The notes below the pieces were generated by a model. That model saw only the letters and a program-made list of their open reading frames with translations, was not told the DNA's origin and made no database searches. The translations under genes and the position numbers were made by a program. This document shows, in pieces, positions 33,243-42,479 of a DNA stretch of 64,000 bases (the first letter of the stretch is position 1; every line of letters begins with the position of its first letter). Origin of the DNA: Vibrio europaeus (GTDB lineage: Bacteria > Pseudomonadota > Gammaproteobacteria > Enterobacterales > Vibrionaceae); NCBI RefSeq assembly GCF_001695575.1, contig NZ_LUAX01000004.1, positions 1-64,000 of the forward strand, read 5' to 3'.

Positions 33243-33734
33243 ATGAATAAATTGGTCAATACCTTACAAACTTGGTGGCTGAGCATTTCACAACGTGAGC
33301 AGCGCTTAGTGGTTGCTTGCTCTTTATTGGTGATCATTGGTGGCCTGTATTGGGGCGTTGTTCAACCTGTTGCCGAGCGAGCAAATAACGCGCAAATGCG
33401 CATTCAAAGCGAGAAGCAACTGCTTTCTTGGGTGAAAGACAAAGCGGATCAGATCACTCAGTCCCAAGGGCAGGGTGGCAGGGCGGTTTCTAGCCTCCCT
33501 ATCAACCAAGCGGTTTCTTCAAGTGTTGGGCGCTTTAAAGTTGAGTTGATTCGTGTCCAGCCACGTGGCGAGCAGTTTCAGGTGTGGGTAGCGCCTATGC
33601 CGTTTAATCAGTTCTTAAACTGGATAACCTTTTTGCAAGAGACGCATGGAATCAGGGTGGTATTTCTTGATATCGATAAAGGCAATAAAGACGGTATGAT
33701 TGAAGTTAATCGACTCCAGCTTGGCAGAGGGTAA
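33243..33734 (+). CDS. gspM: Type II secretion protein GspM (EpsM)
   Basis: Inner-membrane partner of GspL, 163 residues. A short cytoplasmic N terminus (WWLSISQREQRLVVA) leads into one transmembrane helix (about 22-38), then a coiled-coil and a ferredoxin-like periplasmic domain ending FLDIDKGNKDGMIEVNRLQL. It lies 10 bp after gspL. Confidence 0.94.
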   Translation: MNKLVNTLQTWWLSISQREQRLVVACSLLVIIGGLYWGVVQPVAERANNAQMRIQSEKQLLSWVKDKADQITQSQGQGGRAVSSLPINQAVSSSVGRFKVELIRVQPRGEQFQVWVAPMPFNQFLNWITFLQETHGIRVVFLDIDKGNKDGMIEVNRLQLGRG

Positions 33735-33738
33735 TTGA

Positions 33739-34503
33739 GTGAAGAAAACAGTGTTATCGGGTGTGTTTCTTAGCTCCATATTTGTCGCTAGCGCTATGGT
33801 GCATTTACCCGCTCAGTTCGTGGTGCAATATGCGCCGTTACCCAATCAACTTGATTTAATTGGGGTTGATGGAACTGTGTGGCAGGGATCAGTGCACCAA
33901 GTGAAATGGCAAAACCAAAACTATGGCGCGCTCAACTGGCAGCTTAACCTTGCTAAGTTGTTGACTGGGAATGCAGAGGCTCAAGTACGTTTTGGTCGTG
34001 GTAGTGATCTATCGCTTCAAGGTCGTGGAATTGTTGGTTATTCGCCAAGTGGTTTATACGCTGAGAACTTAATTGTTTCGTTGCCCGTTGAAAAAGTCAT
34101 GCAGTTTGCACCGTCTCTTCCGGTTCCTTTAGAACTGAACGGGCAAGTAGAACTTAGCCTGCGCTCATACGCTTATGCGTCTCCTTATTGTGAGAGCGCC
34201 CAAGGAAGTGTGGTGTGGAATACCGATACTGTCGGCACGCCGATGTCTGACTTAGAAGTTGGCCCTGTGATTGCCAACTTTAGCTGCCAGTCGAATAGCT
34301 TTGATGTGGTTGGCGAGCAGAAGAGTAATCAAGTCGAAAGTGGCTTCACTGCTAAGTTGAATTCAGATCAAAGTTACACCTCAAGCGCTTGGTTTAAGCC
34401 TCAGACTGAGTTTCCAAGTGCATTTCAGCAGCAGTTAAAATGGTTACCAACTCCCGCAGACCGCGAAGGTAAGTTCCAGTTTAGTTATCAAGGTCGACTC
34501 TAA
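33739..34503 (+). CDS. gspN: Type II secretion protein GspN (EpsN)
   Basis: Accessory T2SS protein found in some systems, 254 residues. One N-terminal membrane helix (about 5-24) is followed by a periplasmic beta-rich domain with LDLIGVDGTVWQGSVHQVKW, characteristic of GspN. The start is GTG at 33739, 4 bp after the gspM stop. It is the last gene of the operon; gspA, gspB, gspO (prepilin peptidase) and a pilotin gene are not in the window. Confidence 0.92.
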   Translation: MKKTVLSGVFLSSIFVASAMVHLPAQFVVQYAPLPNQLDLIGVDGTVWQGSVHQVKWQNQNYGALNWQLNLAKLLTGNAEAQVRFGRGSDLSLQGRGIVGYSPSGLYAENLIVSLPVEKVMQFAPSLPVPLELNGQVELSLRSYAYASPYCESAQGSVVWNTDTVGTPMSDLEVGPVIANFSCQSNSFDVVGEQKSNQVESGFTAKLNSDQSYTSSAWFKPQTEFPSAFQQQLKWLPTPADREGKFQFSYQGRL

Positions 34504-34524
34504 ACACTAGATCTAAAAACCAAT

Positions 34525-34560
34525 AAGGGCAGCGATTAAGCTGCCCTTGTTGATTTTGAT
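34525..34560. terminator. Terminator between gspN and envZ
   Basis: AAGGGCAGC and GCTGCCCTT form a 9-bp stem with a 7-nt loop. Both flanks are AT-rich, with a broken T-run on each side, so it probably serves both convergent genes. Confidence 0.8.
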
Positions 34561-34565
34561 CCCTG

Positions 34566-35873
34566 TTACTTTGTCGCAGGGAAGCTGATTTGTACTTTTA
34601 AGCCACCGCCACTGCGATTATTGACGATCACTGAACCGTTGTGCTGACTGACAATGCGTTTAACAATCGCTAAGCCAAGCCCTGTTCCTTCGCTTCCTCG
34701 CGCGGTATCACCACGAGTGAAGGGTTCAAACAGTTTGGCAATCTGGCTCTGTTCTATCCCAGGTCCATTATCTTCAATACACACCCAAACCAGTTTGTTG
34801 TCCGCGGTAATGCCGGTGCTTACTTTGGTCCAACCATTGCCATAGCGAATCGCGTTGACGACTAAATTGCTCACCGCACGTTTGATAGCAATTGGACTGC
34901 CTAAGGTTTCTTTGATTGGCTGGTGGAGCTCGGTATCAATTTGCACCTCGTAACCACCTTCAGATGAAGCGACATCGTTAGCGATTTCATTAAGGTCGAC
35001 CTCAATAAAAGATTGCTTATTTACCGGTTTGAGGTAATCCATAAATTGGCTGATGATCTCGTTACACTCTTCAGTGTCGCTAATAATGCCCTCGGCTAGA
35101 TAGCTGTCTTCAGGGGACATCATTTCTGTCGCAAGACGAATTCTCGTTAACGGAGTACGCAGATCGTGGCTAATGCCCGCCATCAGTAGGGCTCTGTCTT
35201 CCTCAAGTGCTTGGATACCTTTAGACATCTGGTTGAAAGCACGGGTTACTGAGCGAATTTCCGAAGCGCCTTTTTCAGGTAGCGGTGGTGGAATCTCACC
35301 ACGACCAACCCCTTTGGCCGCTTTTTCCAACGCAATGAGAGGACGATTTTGCAAGCGGATGAACAACCAGCCTCCCGCAACAATCAACAACGCCATGATC
35401 AGGCTATTGCGAAACAGTGGCGTGAAGTCCTCTTCTTGCAGTTCAGAGAGTGGAATGCGCAATAGGGAGTCAGGTAGTGAATCAATCTTCATCCACAACA
35501 CATAACTTTCTTCTCCGAGCATCATACGAACATCAGTTGGCGAGCCAAGTTCATTGGTCATCTCTTCACTCATCAGGTCGATGCTCACCGCATGGTAATA
35601 CTCTTCTGCCATTGGACTATCTTCAGCATGAACAGTTACCCCTAGTTGCTCCAATACACGCCTACGCAGCGGTGCATCCATGGCTAAGCCATCTTCTAGA
35701 GTGGCGGAGTCATCCAGCATCAGATTAATTTCGTGGCCGAGAATTTTATTGAACTGCTGCAAGCTCGGCATCAGGGCGTAATTAAACACGGCGTAGTAAG
35801 AATAGACTTGGCTGGCTATAAGCAGAGTCAGAAAGATAAAAATGGATTGAGTAAATGAGCTGCGGATGCGCAT
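34566..35873 (-). CDS. envZ: Osmosensor histidine kinase EnvZ
   Basis: Inner-membrane histidine kinase paired with OmpR, 435 residues. It has transmembrane helices at about 10-32 and 155-175 around a periplasmic domain, then HAMP ([20 protein letters not shown]). The phospho-acceptor is His236 in [15 protein letters not shown] box [12 protein letters not shown] box EDNGPGI and G box [11 protein letters not shown] are intact. Unlike the overlapping E. coli pair, it is separated from ompR by 80 bp containing a strong hairpin. Confidence 0.96.
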   Translation of the reverse strand: MRIRSSFTQSIFIFLTLLIASQVYSYYAVFNYALMPSLQQFNKILGHEINLMLDDSATLEDGLAMDAPLRRRVLEQLGVTVHAEDSPMAEEYYHAVSIDLMSEEMTNELGSPTDVRMMLGEESYVLWMKIDSLPDSLLRIPLSELQEEDFTPLFRNSLIMALLIVAGGWLFIRLQNRPLIALEKAAKGVGRGEIPPPLPEKGASEIRSVTRAFNQMSKGIQALEEDRALLMAGISHDLRTPLTRIRLATEMMSPEDSYLAEGIISDTEECNEIISQFMDYLKPVNKQSFIEVDLNEIANDVASSEGGYEVQIDTELHQPIKETLGSPIAIKRAVSNLVVNAIRYGNGWTKVSTGITADNKLVWVCIEDNGPGIEQSQIAKLFEPFTRGDTARGSEGTGLGLAIVKRIVSQHNGSVIVNNRSGGGLKVQISFPATK

Positions 35874-35909
35874 AACACCTACCTTGAGAAAAGGTTAGTC
35901 TAAAACAAA

Positions 35910-35934
35910 GAGTGCGAGACTAGGTCTCGCACTC
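35910..35934 (-). terminator. Hairpin between ompR and envZ (possible attenuator)
   Basis: GAGTGCGAGAC and GTCTCGCACTC are perfect 11-bp arms around a 3-nt loop. On the minus strand the hairpin is followed by TTTGTTTTAG. It sits after the ompR stop and before the envZ start in an otherwise co-directional pair, so it looks like a partial terminator that would lower envZ relative to ompR. Confidence 0.75.
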
Positions 35935-35953
35935 TATCAAAACATATTGTCGG

Positions 35954-36673
35954 TTACGCTTCTTTGCCATCTGGGACAAAAACATAACCTAAGCCCCATA
36001 CAGTTTGGATGTAACGAGGTTTACTTGGATCGACTTCGAGCATACGACGCAGACGAGAGATTTGCACGTCAATCGAACGTTCCATCGCTGAATATTCGCG
36101 GCCACGGGCCATGTTCATTAACTTATCGCGTGACATCGGCTCACGTGCATTGGTCACGAGAGCTTTCAGTACGGCAAACTCACCAGAAGTTAGCGGCATG
36201 GCTTCATCGCCACGGAACATTTCACGCGTACCTAGGTTTAAGCGGAAATCACCAAACTCAACCACTGATTCTTCACTACTTGGTGCACCGGGTAGCTCGG
36301 TCGTTTGACGACGCAAGACCGCTTTAATACGCGCTAATAGTTCACGTGGGTTAAACGGTTTAGGTAAGTAGTCATCTGCCCCGACCTCTAGGCCGACGAT
36401 ACGATCGATCTCGTCCCCTTTTGCGGTCAGCATCAGAATCGGTATCGTGCTGTTGGCATTACGCAGGCGACGGCAGATCGATAACCCATCTTCGCCCGGT
36501 AACATCAGGTCTAGCACCATCAAATGGAAAGTTTCACGCGTTAGCAGGCGGTCCATCTGCTCACTGTTTGCAACACTACGAACTTGAAATCCTTGTTCAG
36601 ACAAGTAACGCTCTAGTAGTGCACGAAGTCGTGCATCATCATCAACAACTAAGATCTTGTGATTTTCTTGCAT
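35954..36673 (-). CDS. ompR: Response regulator OmpR
   Basis: DNA-binding response regulator, 239 residues. The receiver domain has the acidic patch VVDDD at 9-13 and the phospho-acceptor Asp55 in MVLDLMLPGEDG. The winged-helix output domain includes LTSGEFAVLKALV and RSIDVQISRLRRMLE, nearly identical to the E. coli pattern. It is upstream of envZ and divergent from greB, as in E. coli. Confidence 0.97.
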   Translation of the reverse strand: MQENHKILVVDDDARLRALLERYLSEQGFQVRSVANSEQMDRLLTRETFHLMVLDLMLPGEDGLSICRRLRNANSTIPILMLTAKGDEIDRIVGLEVGADDYLPKPFNPRELLARIKAVLRRQTTELPGAPSSEESVVEFGDFRLNLGTREMFRGDEAMPLTSGEFAVLKALVTNAREPMSRDKLMNMARGREYSAMERSIDVQISRLRRMLEVDPSKPRYIQTVWGLGYVFVPDGKEA

Positions 36674-36848
36674 GTAATGGGTCCACCTAGTTAATAAGCT
36701 TGCGCGACTTCAGGCTGTGGAAACAGTCACCTTTATGCGCAACTTAAAATGTAACACTGTTCTTAAGCTATTGGTGCAAAGAATTGTTAACGTTTATTTC
36801 CTTTTTAGCTAATGTATATCGGAACTTCAATTTAATAACGTCAGAAAT

Positions 36849-37328
36849 ATGAAAACGAACCTAATAACAAGAGAAGGCTTTGATCGACTTAAAAAAGAGC
36901 TCGATTTTTTGTGGAAAGAAGATCGCCCAGAAGTGACGAAAAAAGTGACTTGGGCGGCGAGTCTCGGAGACCGGAGTGAAAACGCTGACTATCAATACAA
37001 CAAAAAGCGCTTAAGAGAGATAGATCGCCGTGTACGTTATTTGCGTAAGCGTTTAGAGCAAGTAAAAGTGGTTGATTACTCGCCGCAGCAAGAAGGAAAG
37101 GTGTTCTTTGGTGCTTGGGTAGAAATCGAAAATGAAGCGGGTGAAATCAAAGCTTTTCGTATTGTTGGTCCTGACGAGATTTATGGTGACGCCAAAGGTT
37201 ATATTTCGATTGATTCACCGATGGCGCGCGCTTTATTGAAAAAAGAAGTCGATGACGAATTTAGCGTTAAAACCCCAGAAGGTTACAAAGAGTGGTTCGT
37301 TAACACTATTCGCTACAGCGCGGAATAA
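36849..37328 (+). CDS. greB: Transcript cleavage factor GreB
   Basis: Rescues backtracked RNA polymerase by stimulating cleavage of the 3' RNA end; 159 residues. The N-terminal coiled coil carries the catalytic acidic tip at LGDRSENADYQYNKKRLRE. The C-terminal FKBP-like domain includes GPDEIYGDAKGYISIDSPMA. The ATG at 36849 fits the usual GreB start. It is divergent from ompR and followed by tex beyond the opposing retropepsin-like gene; in E. coli greB and yhgF are adjacent. Confidence 0.97.
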   Translation: MKTNLITREGFDRLKKELDFLWKEDRPEVTKKVTWAASLGDRSENADYQYNKKRLREIDRRVRYLRKRLEQVKVVDYSPQQEGKVFFGAWVEIENEAGEIKAFRIVGPDEIYGDAKGYISIDSPMARALLKKEVDDEFSVKTPEGYKEWFVNTIRYSAE

Positions 37329-37330
37329 CA

Positions 37331-37354
37331 AAAAGTCCCGCGGGGCGGGACTCT
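37331..37354 (-). terminator. Terminator between greB and the retropepsin-like gene
   Basis: AGTCCCGC and GCGGGACT form an 8-bp stem with a GGG loop. On the minus strand it is followed by TTTTTGTT, so it ends the transcript of the gene at 37364-39256. It may also stop greB transcripts, but the plus-strand T-run is poor. Confidence 0.88.
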
Positions 37355-37363
37355 TGGCTGTGA

Positions 37364-39256
37364 TTATTTTTCGTAGTCAGGTTTTTCAGTGAGGATGTAA
37401 TTATGCTCACTGCCCACCACAGCGCCATACTTGAGGAAGTTTTTACCTAAGATCATGCTGTAGTGGAAACGGCTACGGTCTTTGAGGTTCACCCGTATCT
37501 TCTTCTCTAGCTCACCCAATTTGACTTGCATTTCAACGACTGGGCGAATGGTCGGTTTCTCACCTTTTTTCGCCCTGATTTTCATGCTATCGACGACCTC
37601 TAGGGTAAAGTCTTTCTCCATGCCGAGATCATTTTGATAGCTAAAGCTGACCATAGGCTTGCCGTCTTTTTCAAACTGTTTGATGTTCTGCGCATTGATA
37701 GAGCTGACGTCTGCACCAGTATCGAGTTTGGCGGGGAAGCTAAGACCTTCTACTTGCGCTACCTCGATATGACCTGCCTTAAATAGCGGGTAGGAATCGA
37801 GTAGATGATCAGTGCGAGTGTTTATGAGCACGCCATTTTTCGACATCTTCTGACCTATGATGAAGTAATCACTGGTCTCGTCTTCATCGAGCACATCAAT
37901 TGCGTACGGCAGTTCAACTTTCTCGCCGTATAGGGTGAAGGTACCAAATACCACTGGGCGAGTGGAGTCACCGACTTTTAGGGTTTTATTGATCGGTTTA
38001 GAAAACTGCTTGGCCTCGCCGTCTTGGTCAGTGAGGTAGTAAGTTACCCATTCTTTGCCTTTCTTTTCAAAAATCTCGAAGCTTGCGACTTTTAGCAGCG
38101 GTGTCTTCACTACCAGTGATGGTTCTGCCGTTAATTCAATGCCATCAAGTAACAGAGATTCCTCACCGGAAACCTGCATGGCTTTTGACTTGCTACTGAT
38201 GGTTTTAGGCTTGCCTGTTAACAAAGACGTCGCGCCAGTATCGATCATAAAGCGTCGATTGAGCGTACCTTTGCCGAGACGTAGCTGTGAATTGAGTTTG
38301 CTACGGTCAGTTAAGTAGACGAACCAGTATTGAGTTTCAGCGCCGTTAGTGTCGATTGGAACGAACACCATTGGGCGCTTTTTGCCACTCACGTTCAACA
38401 TACGTACCAATGGGCGTGTGAGTGTCTCGCTGCTGCCATTGCCATCTTCAATATCGAAAGAGACCTGTTGCTTGTTAGAATCGATTTTTATATTGGTGGC
38501 ATGCAGTGAAGAGTAGTTGTTTTGCAGTGAGTAGCTGATCTTCTGCTTTACACCTGCGATTTCAACTGACTCTTTCTTACCAACAAGTTGCGCGTTCTTT
38601 TGCTCTTGAAGGTAATCGTAGCCTGCGTAAACCCAAGCGTTGTTATCGAGAAAAGTTTTGCCAATCAGAATTGGCGCGGAAAATTGGTTTCTGTCGGTCA
38701 AGTTAACTTGTGTCATGACGGTTTTGCCAGCAATGGTCATTGGCAAGGTGATGGTTGGTCGCAGAATCGGTTCTTTTTGTGTTCGATTGCGTATCACGCC
38801 GACACGTTCTATTGGCCTAGTTACCTCAATGCTCTCACCGGTGTGCGGATGCTTAATGGTAAATGTCACTTCAACGCCGTAAGGGGCAAAAAGTTCAGCA
38901 TCCCAATCATCGTAATCGACATCATCAATAGGGTCGAAGTCGATCAGCGCTTTCATCAGCTTCTGATCTTTGAGTTGGCTAAACTGGGGGTCAGAGCTGG
39001 AAACGTGAATGTTGGTGGCATGCATCGATGTCGTGTCTGCGCCAGTATCAATCTTACCTGCAAATGAAACCCCTTTTAGTGCCTCGATCTCGTCGAGATA
39101 AACGCTTTCTACCCGGCCTAAGACAAGTTTGTCATCAAGGGTATAAACAGGAGACTGGGTAGAAGCATTGATCGCAGCGCTAGCTTGATCTGCCAAAGTC
39201 AGGGGGGAAGCTAGGGATGTAGATAGTACAGAAAGGGCCAGTAAGATTTTTTTCAT
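37364..39256 (-). CDS. Secreted multi-repeat retropepsin-like protein (PF05618 type)
   Basis: A 630-residue exported protein (signal peptide about 1-22, ending TLA) made of four tandem copies of the retropepsin-like domain usually annotated as ATP-dependent zinc protease. Repeat 1 (about 45-220) has the catalytic motif IDTGADTTSMHATNI with DTGA at 70-73 and closes with PILIGKTFLDNN. Repeat 4 (about 490-630) has LDTGADVSSINAQNI with DTGA at 512-515 and closes MILGKNFLKYG. Repeats 2 (about 228-347) and 3 (about 366-485) keep the closing blocks but lack the Asp-Thr-Gly at the expected site (SLQNNYSSLHATNI in repeat 2). Retropepsin-fold enzymes act as dimers, so repeats 1 and 4 might pair. Substrate unknown. 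Terminator downstream. Confidence 0.78.
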   Translation of the reverse strand: MKKILLALSVLSTSLASPLTLADQASAAINASTQSPVYTLDDKLVLGRVESVYLDEIEALKGVSFAGKIDTGADTTSMHATNIHVSSSDPQFSQLKDQKLMKALIDFDPIDDVDYDDWDAELFAPYGVEVTFTIKHPHTGESIEVTRPIERVGVIRNRTQKEPILRPTITLPMTIAGKTVMTQVNLTDRNQFSAPILIGKTFLDNNAWVYAGYDYLQEQKNAQLVGKKESVEIAGVKQKISYSLQNNYSSLHATNIKIDSNKQQVSFDIEDGNGSSETLTRPLVRMLNVSGKKRPMVFVPIDTNGAETQYWFVYLTDRSKLNSQLRLGKGTLNRRFMIDTGATSLLTGKPKTISSKSKAMQVSGEESLLLDGIELTAEPSLVVKTPLLKVASFEIFEKKGKEWVTYYLTDQDGEAKQFSKPINKTLKVGDSTRPVVFGTFTLYGEKVELPYAIDVLDEDETSDYFIIGQKMSKNGVLINTRTDHLLDSYPLFKAGHIEVAQVEGLSFPAKLDTGADVSSINAQNIKQFEKDGKPMVSFSYQNDLGMEKDFTLEVVDSMKIRAKKGEKPTIRPVVEMQVKLGELEKKIRVNLKDRSRFHYSMILGKNFLKYGAVVGSEHNYILTEKPDYEK

Positions 39257-39480
39257 AGCGGTTCCAACTACTCGTTATTCGCACAAGGTCTTGAACGAAA
39301 TTAGTTCCATTTTTCAGATCTAAGTTCTGACTTATCTCTATTTCTGACACAACTTTCACATAATTGCCAAACTATTGGCAAAACAATTGCGTAACCTTGC
39401 TCGCGGTAACAAAAAGTATTGGGTTTTACATTAAGAATCCCAATATAAAGAAGGTTAAAATACAACAAGAGATTCAACGG

Positions 39481-41796
39481 ATGAGCCAAGCTATCTGTAA
39501 TTTGATTGCTCAGGAACTGAGTGTTCGACCTGAGCAGGTCACTGCTGCTGTTAACCTCATTGATGATGGAAACACAGTCCCTTTTATTGCCCGCTACCGT
39601 AAAGAAGTCACGGGTGGATTGGATGATACTCAGCTGCGTAACCTTGATAGCCGTTTATCCTACCTACGCGAACTAGATGAGCGTCGCCAAACCATTCTTA
39701 AATCGATTCAAGAGCAGGGTAAGTTAACCTCTGAGCTTGAATCCGAGATAGCGCAGGCAGACAGTAAAACGCGTCTTGAAGACCTTTACTTGCCTTACAA
39801 ACCCAAGCGTCGTACTAAAGGCCAAATCGCGATCGAGGCGGGCTTAGAGCCTCTGGCTGACAAGCTTTGGAATCAGCCGCAGACCGAACCTGAAACGGAA
39901 GCGGCAAACTACCTAGATGCAGACAAAGGCATTGCTGACACCAAAGCGGCTCTGGATGGCGCTCGTGCTATCGTGATGGAGCGAATCGCTGAGGATGCCA
40001 ATCTATTAGATAAAATTCGTACTCATCTTAATCGCAATGCGGAACTGGTCGCTAAAGTGGTCGACGGCAAAGAGCGCGAAGGTGAGAAATTTAAAGATTA
40101 CTTCGAGCACAATGAAGCGTTGAGTAAAGTACCATCGCACCGCGCACTTGCTATGTTGCGTGGTCGAAATGAAGGCTTCTTAACCATTGCGATGAATGCT
40201 GACCCTACGCAGGAAGAGGGCGTTCGTCAGTCTCACTGTGAGACGATTATTAGTGACCACTATGGCATTTCCTTAAGCAGTGCTCCGGCAGATGGTTGGC
40301 GTAAGCAGGTGATCAGCTGGGCATGGCGTATCAAAGTTTCGATGCACATGGAAACTGAGTTGATGGGTGCGATGAAAGAGCGTGCAGAGATTGAAGCGAT
40401 TGAGGTTTTTGCCACTAACCTAAAAGATCTATTGATGGCCGCGCCTGCGGGCCCTCGTGCCACACTTGGCCTCGATCCTGGTCTTCGTACTGGTTCTAAA
40501 ATTGCCGTGGTCGATTCAACCGGTAAAGTGCTAGCAACTGAAACCATCTATCCACATCCGCCACAAAAGCAATATGATAAATCAGCGCAAATTGTTGATG
40601 CTTTGGTACGTAAGTACAACGTGGATCTGATTGCGATTGGTAATGGTACCGCTTCACGTGAAACTGATAGCTTTGTCGCTGACCTGATTAAACGTGGCAA
40701 CCTCAAGGTGCAGAAAATCATGGTTAGCGAAGCGGGCGCATCGGTTTACTCTGCGTCAGAGCTAGCAGCAAAAGAGTTCCCGAACTTAGATGTGTCACTG
40801 CGTGGTGCGGTGTCGATTGCTCGTCGTTTGCAAGATCCACTGGCTGAACTGGTTAAGATTGACCCTAAATCGATTGGTGTAGGTCAGTATCAGCACGATG
40901 TTAGCCAATCCATGTTGGCAAAACGTCTTGATGCGGTAGTCGAAGACTGTGTGAATGCCGTCGGTGTCGACGTGAATACGGCATCTCCGGCTCTGCTAAC
41001 TCGCGTGGCCGGCCTGTCGAGCACAATTGCGCAAAACATTGTTGATTACCGAGATGAGAACGGCCGCTTTGAAGCGCGTACCACGCTGAAAAAAGTCGCG
41101 CGTCTTGGGCCTAAGGCATTTGAGCAGTGTGCGGGCTTCCTGCGCATTATGGATGGTAAGAACCCTCTTGATGCCTCTTCTGTTCACCCAGAAGCATACC
41201 CTGTGGTCAAAGCGATTGCTGAGAAAAACAGTAAAAATGTCAAAGCTTTGATTGGTGATACTCAGTTCCTACGCGGACTTCACGCTGTCGATTACACTGA
41301 TGAGAACTTTGGTGTTCCAACCGTGAGCGACATCATCAAAGAACTCGATAAGCCGGGTCGTGACCCGCGCCCTGAGTTTAAGACAGCCACATTCGCTGAT
41401 GGCGTTAATCAGGTTTCTGATCTTGAACCAGGCATGGTGCTAGAAGGGGTGGTGTCTAACGTTGCGAACTTTGGTGCCTTTGTTGATATCGGCGTTCATC
41501 AAGATGGCTTAGTACACATCTCTGCGCTGACGGACCGTTACATCTCGGATCCACGTGAAGTGGTAAAAGCGGGCGATATCGTCAAGGTGAAAGTGATGGA
41601 AGTGGATGTGCAGCGTAAACGTATTGGTCTTTCAATGCGTTTAACCGATGAACCAGGGCAAGACAACCGAGCTCAGCGTTCAAGCGCTCCACGTGGTCAA
41701 CAGCAAGGTGGCCAACGTCGTCGTGATGAGTCGGCGAACAATAACAGTGCGATGGGTGGTGCATTTGCTGCTGCCTTTGCAAAAGCTAAGCGCTAA
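39481..41796 (+). CDS. tex: RNA-binding transcription accessory protein Tex
   Basis: A 771-residue nucleic-acid-binding protein (E. coli YhgF). The N-terminal Tex domain ([20 protein letters not shown]) is followed by the YqgF/RNase H-like domain ([20 protein letters not shown]), a helix-hairpin-helix region ([20 protein letters not shown]) and a C-terminal S1 domain ([20 protein letters not shown]). The tail after S1 is basic and Gln/Arg-rich. The frame opens at 39364, but ATG at 39481 gives the usual MSQAIC-type start and family length. A terminator follows. Confidence 0.96.
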   Translation: MSQAICNLIAQELSVRPEQVTAAVNLIDDGNTVPFIARYRKEVTGGLDDTQLRNLDSRLSYLRELDERRQTILKSIQEQGKLTSELESEIAQADSKTRLEDLYLPYKPKRRTKGQIAIEAGLEPLADKLWNQPQTEPETEAANYLDADKGIADTKAALDGARAIVMERIAEDANLLDKIRTHLNRNAELVAKVVDGKEREGEKFKDYFEHNEALSKVPSHRALAMLRGRNEGFLTIAMNADPTQEEGVRQSHCETIISDHYGISLSSAPADGWRKQVISWAWRIKVSMHMETELMGAMKERAEIEAIEVFATNLKDLLMAAPAGPRATLGLDPGLRTGSKIAVVDSTGKVLATETIYPHPPQKQYDKSAQIVDALVRKYNVDLIAIGNGTASRETDSFVADLIKRGNLKVQKIMVSEAGASVYSASELAAKEFPNLDVSLRGAVSIARRLQDPLAELVKIDPKSIGVGQYQHDVSQSMLAKRLDAVVEDCVNAVGVDVNTASPALLTRVAGLSSTIAQNIVDYRDENGRFEARTTLKKVARLGPKAFEQCAGFLRIMDGKNPLDASSVHPEAYPVVKAIAEKNSKNVKALIGDTQFLRGLHAVDYTDENFGVPTVSDIIKELDKPGRDPRPEFKTATFADGVNQVSDLEPGMVLEGVVSNVANFGAFVDIGVHQDGLVHISALTDRYISDPREVVKAGDIVKVKVMEVDVQRKRIGLSMRLTDEPGQDNRAQRSSAPRGQQQGGQRRRDESANNNSAMGGAFAAAFAKAKR

Positions 41797-41815
41797 CGTA
41801 TTGCGCTAAAAATAT

Positions 41816-41852
41816 AAATCCCCGTAGTAGCGATACTAGCGGGGATTTTTTC
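41816..41852. terminator. tex terminator
   Basis: AAATCCCCG and CGGGGATTT are paired arms around a loop that can pair further, followed by TTTTTT on the plus strand. The minus strand also ends in T-rich sequence, so it may serve the opposing gene at 41888. Confidence 0.85.
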
Positions 41853-41887
41853 GGCATTACCTTATCGAACCAGGGAACGACAAGGTA

Positions 41888-42358
41888 CTACAACACCGCA
41901 ATTACATCAGAAGGGGTATTTGGGGCCACAGCATCTCCGTAATGAAATTTAATCACGGTTCTGCGTTTTTCCATCATCCCCTCTGTTATCGCCGCATCGA
42001 TTATGCGTCTCGGTAAACGAAAACGCATGGCATAGCCTTTACCTTGATGTTCGCTATAACTTTCCAGTGCCAACAGTTGGAATAGCCTGTCGAGGGTATC
42101 TTTAGGTTCTTCCTGAGAAACCGCAATCGCACCGCCACTTTCTTCCATCTCATAGCTCGGGTGCTCTGAGGGATCCCATGAGGATTGCTTTCGCCGTTTA
42201 TCGTCTGCTGTTACCTTTCGTTGTGCGTTGCTCTTGGTCAATGCAATCGTTGGTGTAATTGGCTCTCGGACTTTATTGTCGCGCGCCGCTTGCTCCGTTT
42301 GCACATTAACCGATGGGGCGATAAGTGGAACGCTTACGTTCGTAGGTGATACGAGCAT
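41888..42358 (-). CDS. Vibrio-type hypothetical protein
   Basis: A 156-residue protein that I do not recognise. GAGGAGG lies 7 bp before the ATG, a very strong ribosome site, and codon use matches neighbours, so the gene is real. Residues 1-75 are Thr-, Val- and Lys-rich and look disordered. From about 85 on there is a compact region (KDTLDRLFQLLALESYSEHQ, then RFRLPRRIIDAAITEGMMEK) ending in beta-type sequence with FHYGDAVAPNTPSDVIAVL. No signal peptide or membrane segment is seen. It lies between tex and bioH, downstream of bioH on the same strand with a 121-bp gap. Confidence 0.72.
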   Translation of the reverse strand: MLVSPTNVSVPLIAPSVNVQTEQAARDNKVREPITPTIALTKSNAQRKVTADDKRRKQSSWDPSEHPSYEMEESGGAIAVSQEEPKDTLDRLFQLLALESYSEHQGKGYAMRFRLPRRIIDAAITEGMMEKRRTVIKFHYGDAVAPNTPSDVIAVL

Positions 42359-42479
42359 TCATTAACCTCCTCACGCCCAACCTGAGAGTGGTAACTCTTT
42401 CGGTTAGTTTATTTATCGACCAGTTAGGGCAAAGGTTTAGCGCAGATTTTTATTTTTTGTACATTGTTCATTTATTGCT

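Noticed and set aside
23298..34503. Possibility that the secretion operon is a type IV pilus cluster
   Set aside because: Gene content and order (C, D, E, F, five pseudopilins, L, M, N) are those of a T2SS, and GspC, GspL and GspM features are clear.
38231..38242. Third DTGA motif (about residues 339-342) in the retropepsin-like protein taken as a catalytic site
   Set aside because: It falls after the closing LGK block of repeat 2, not at the catalytic position, so it is probably a chance match.
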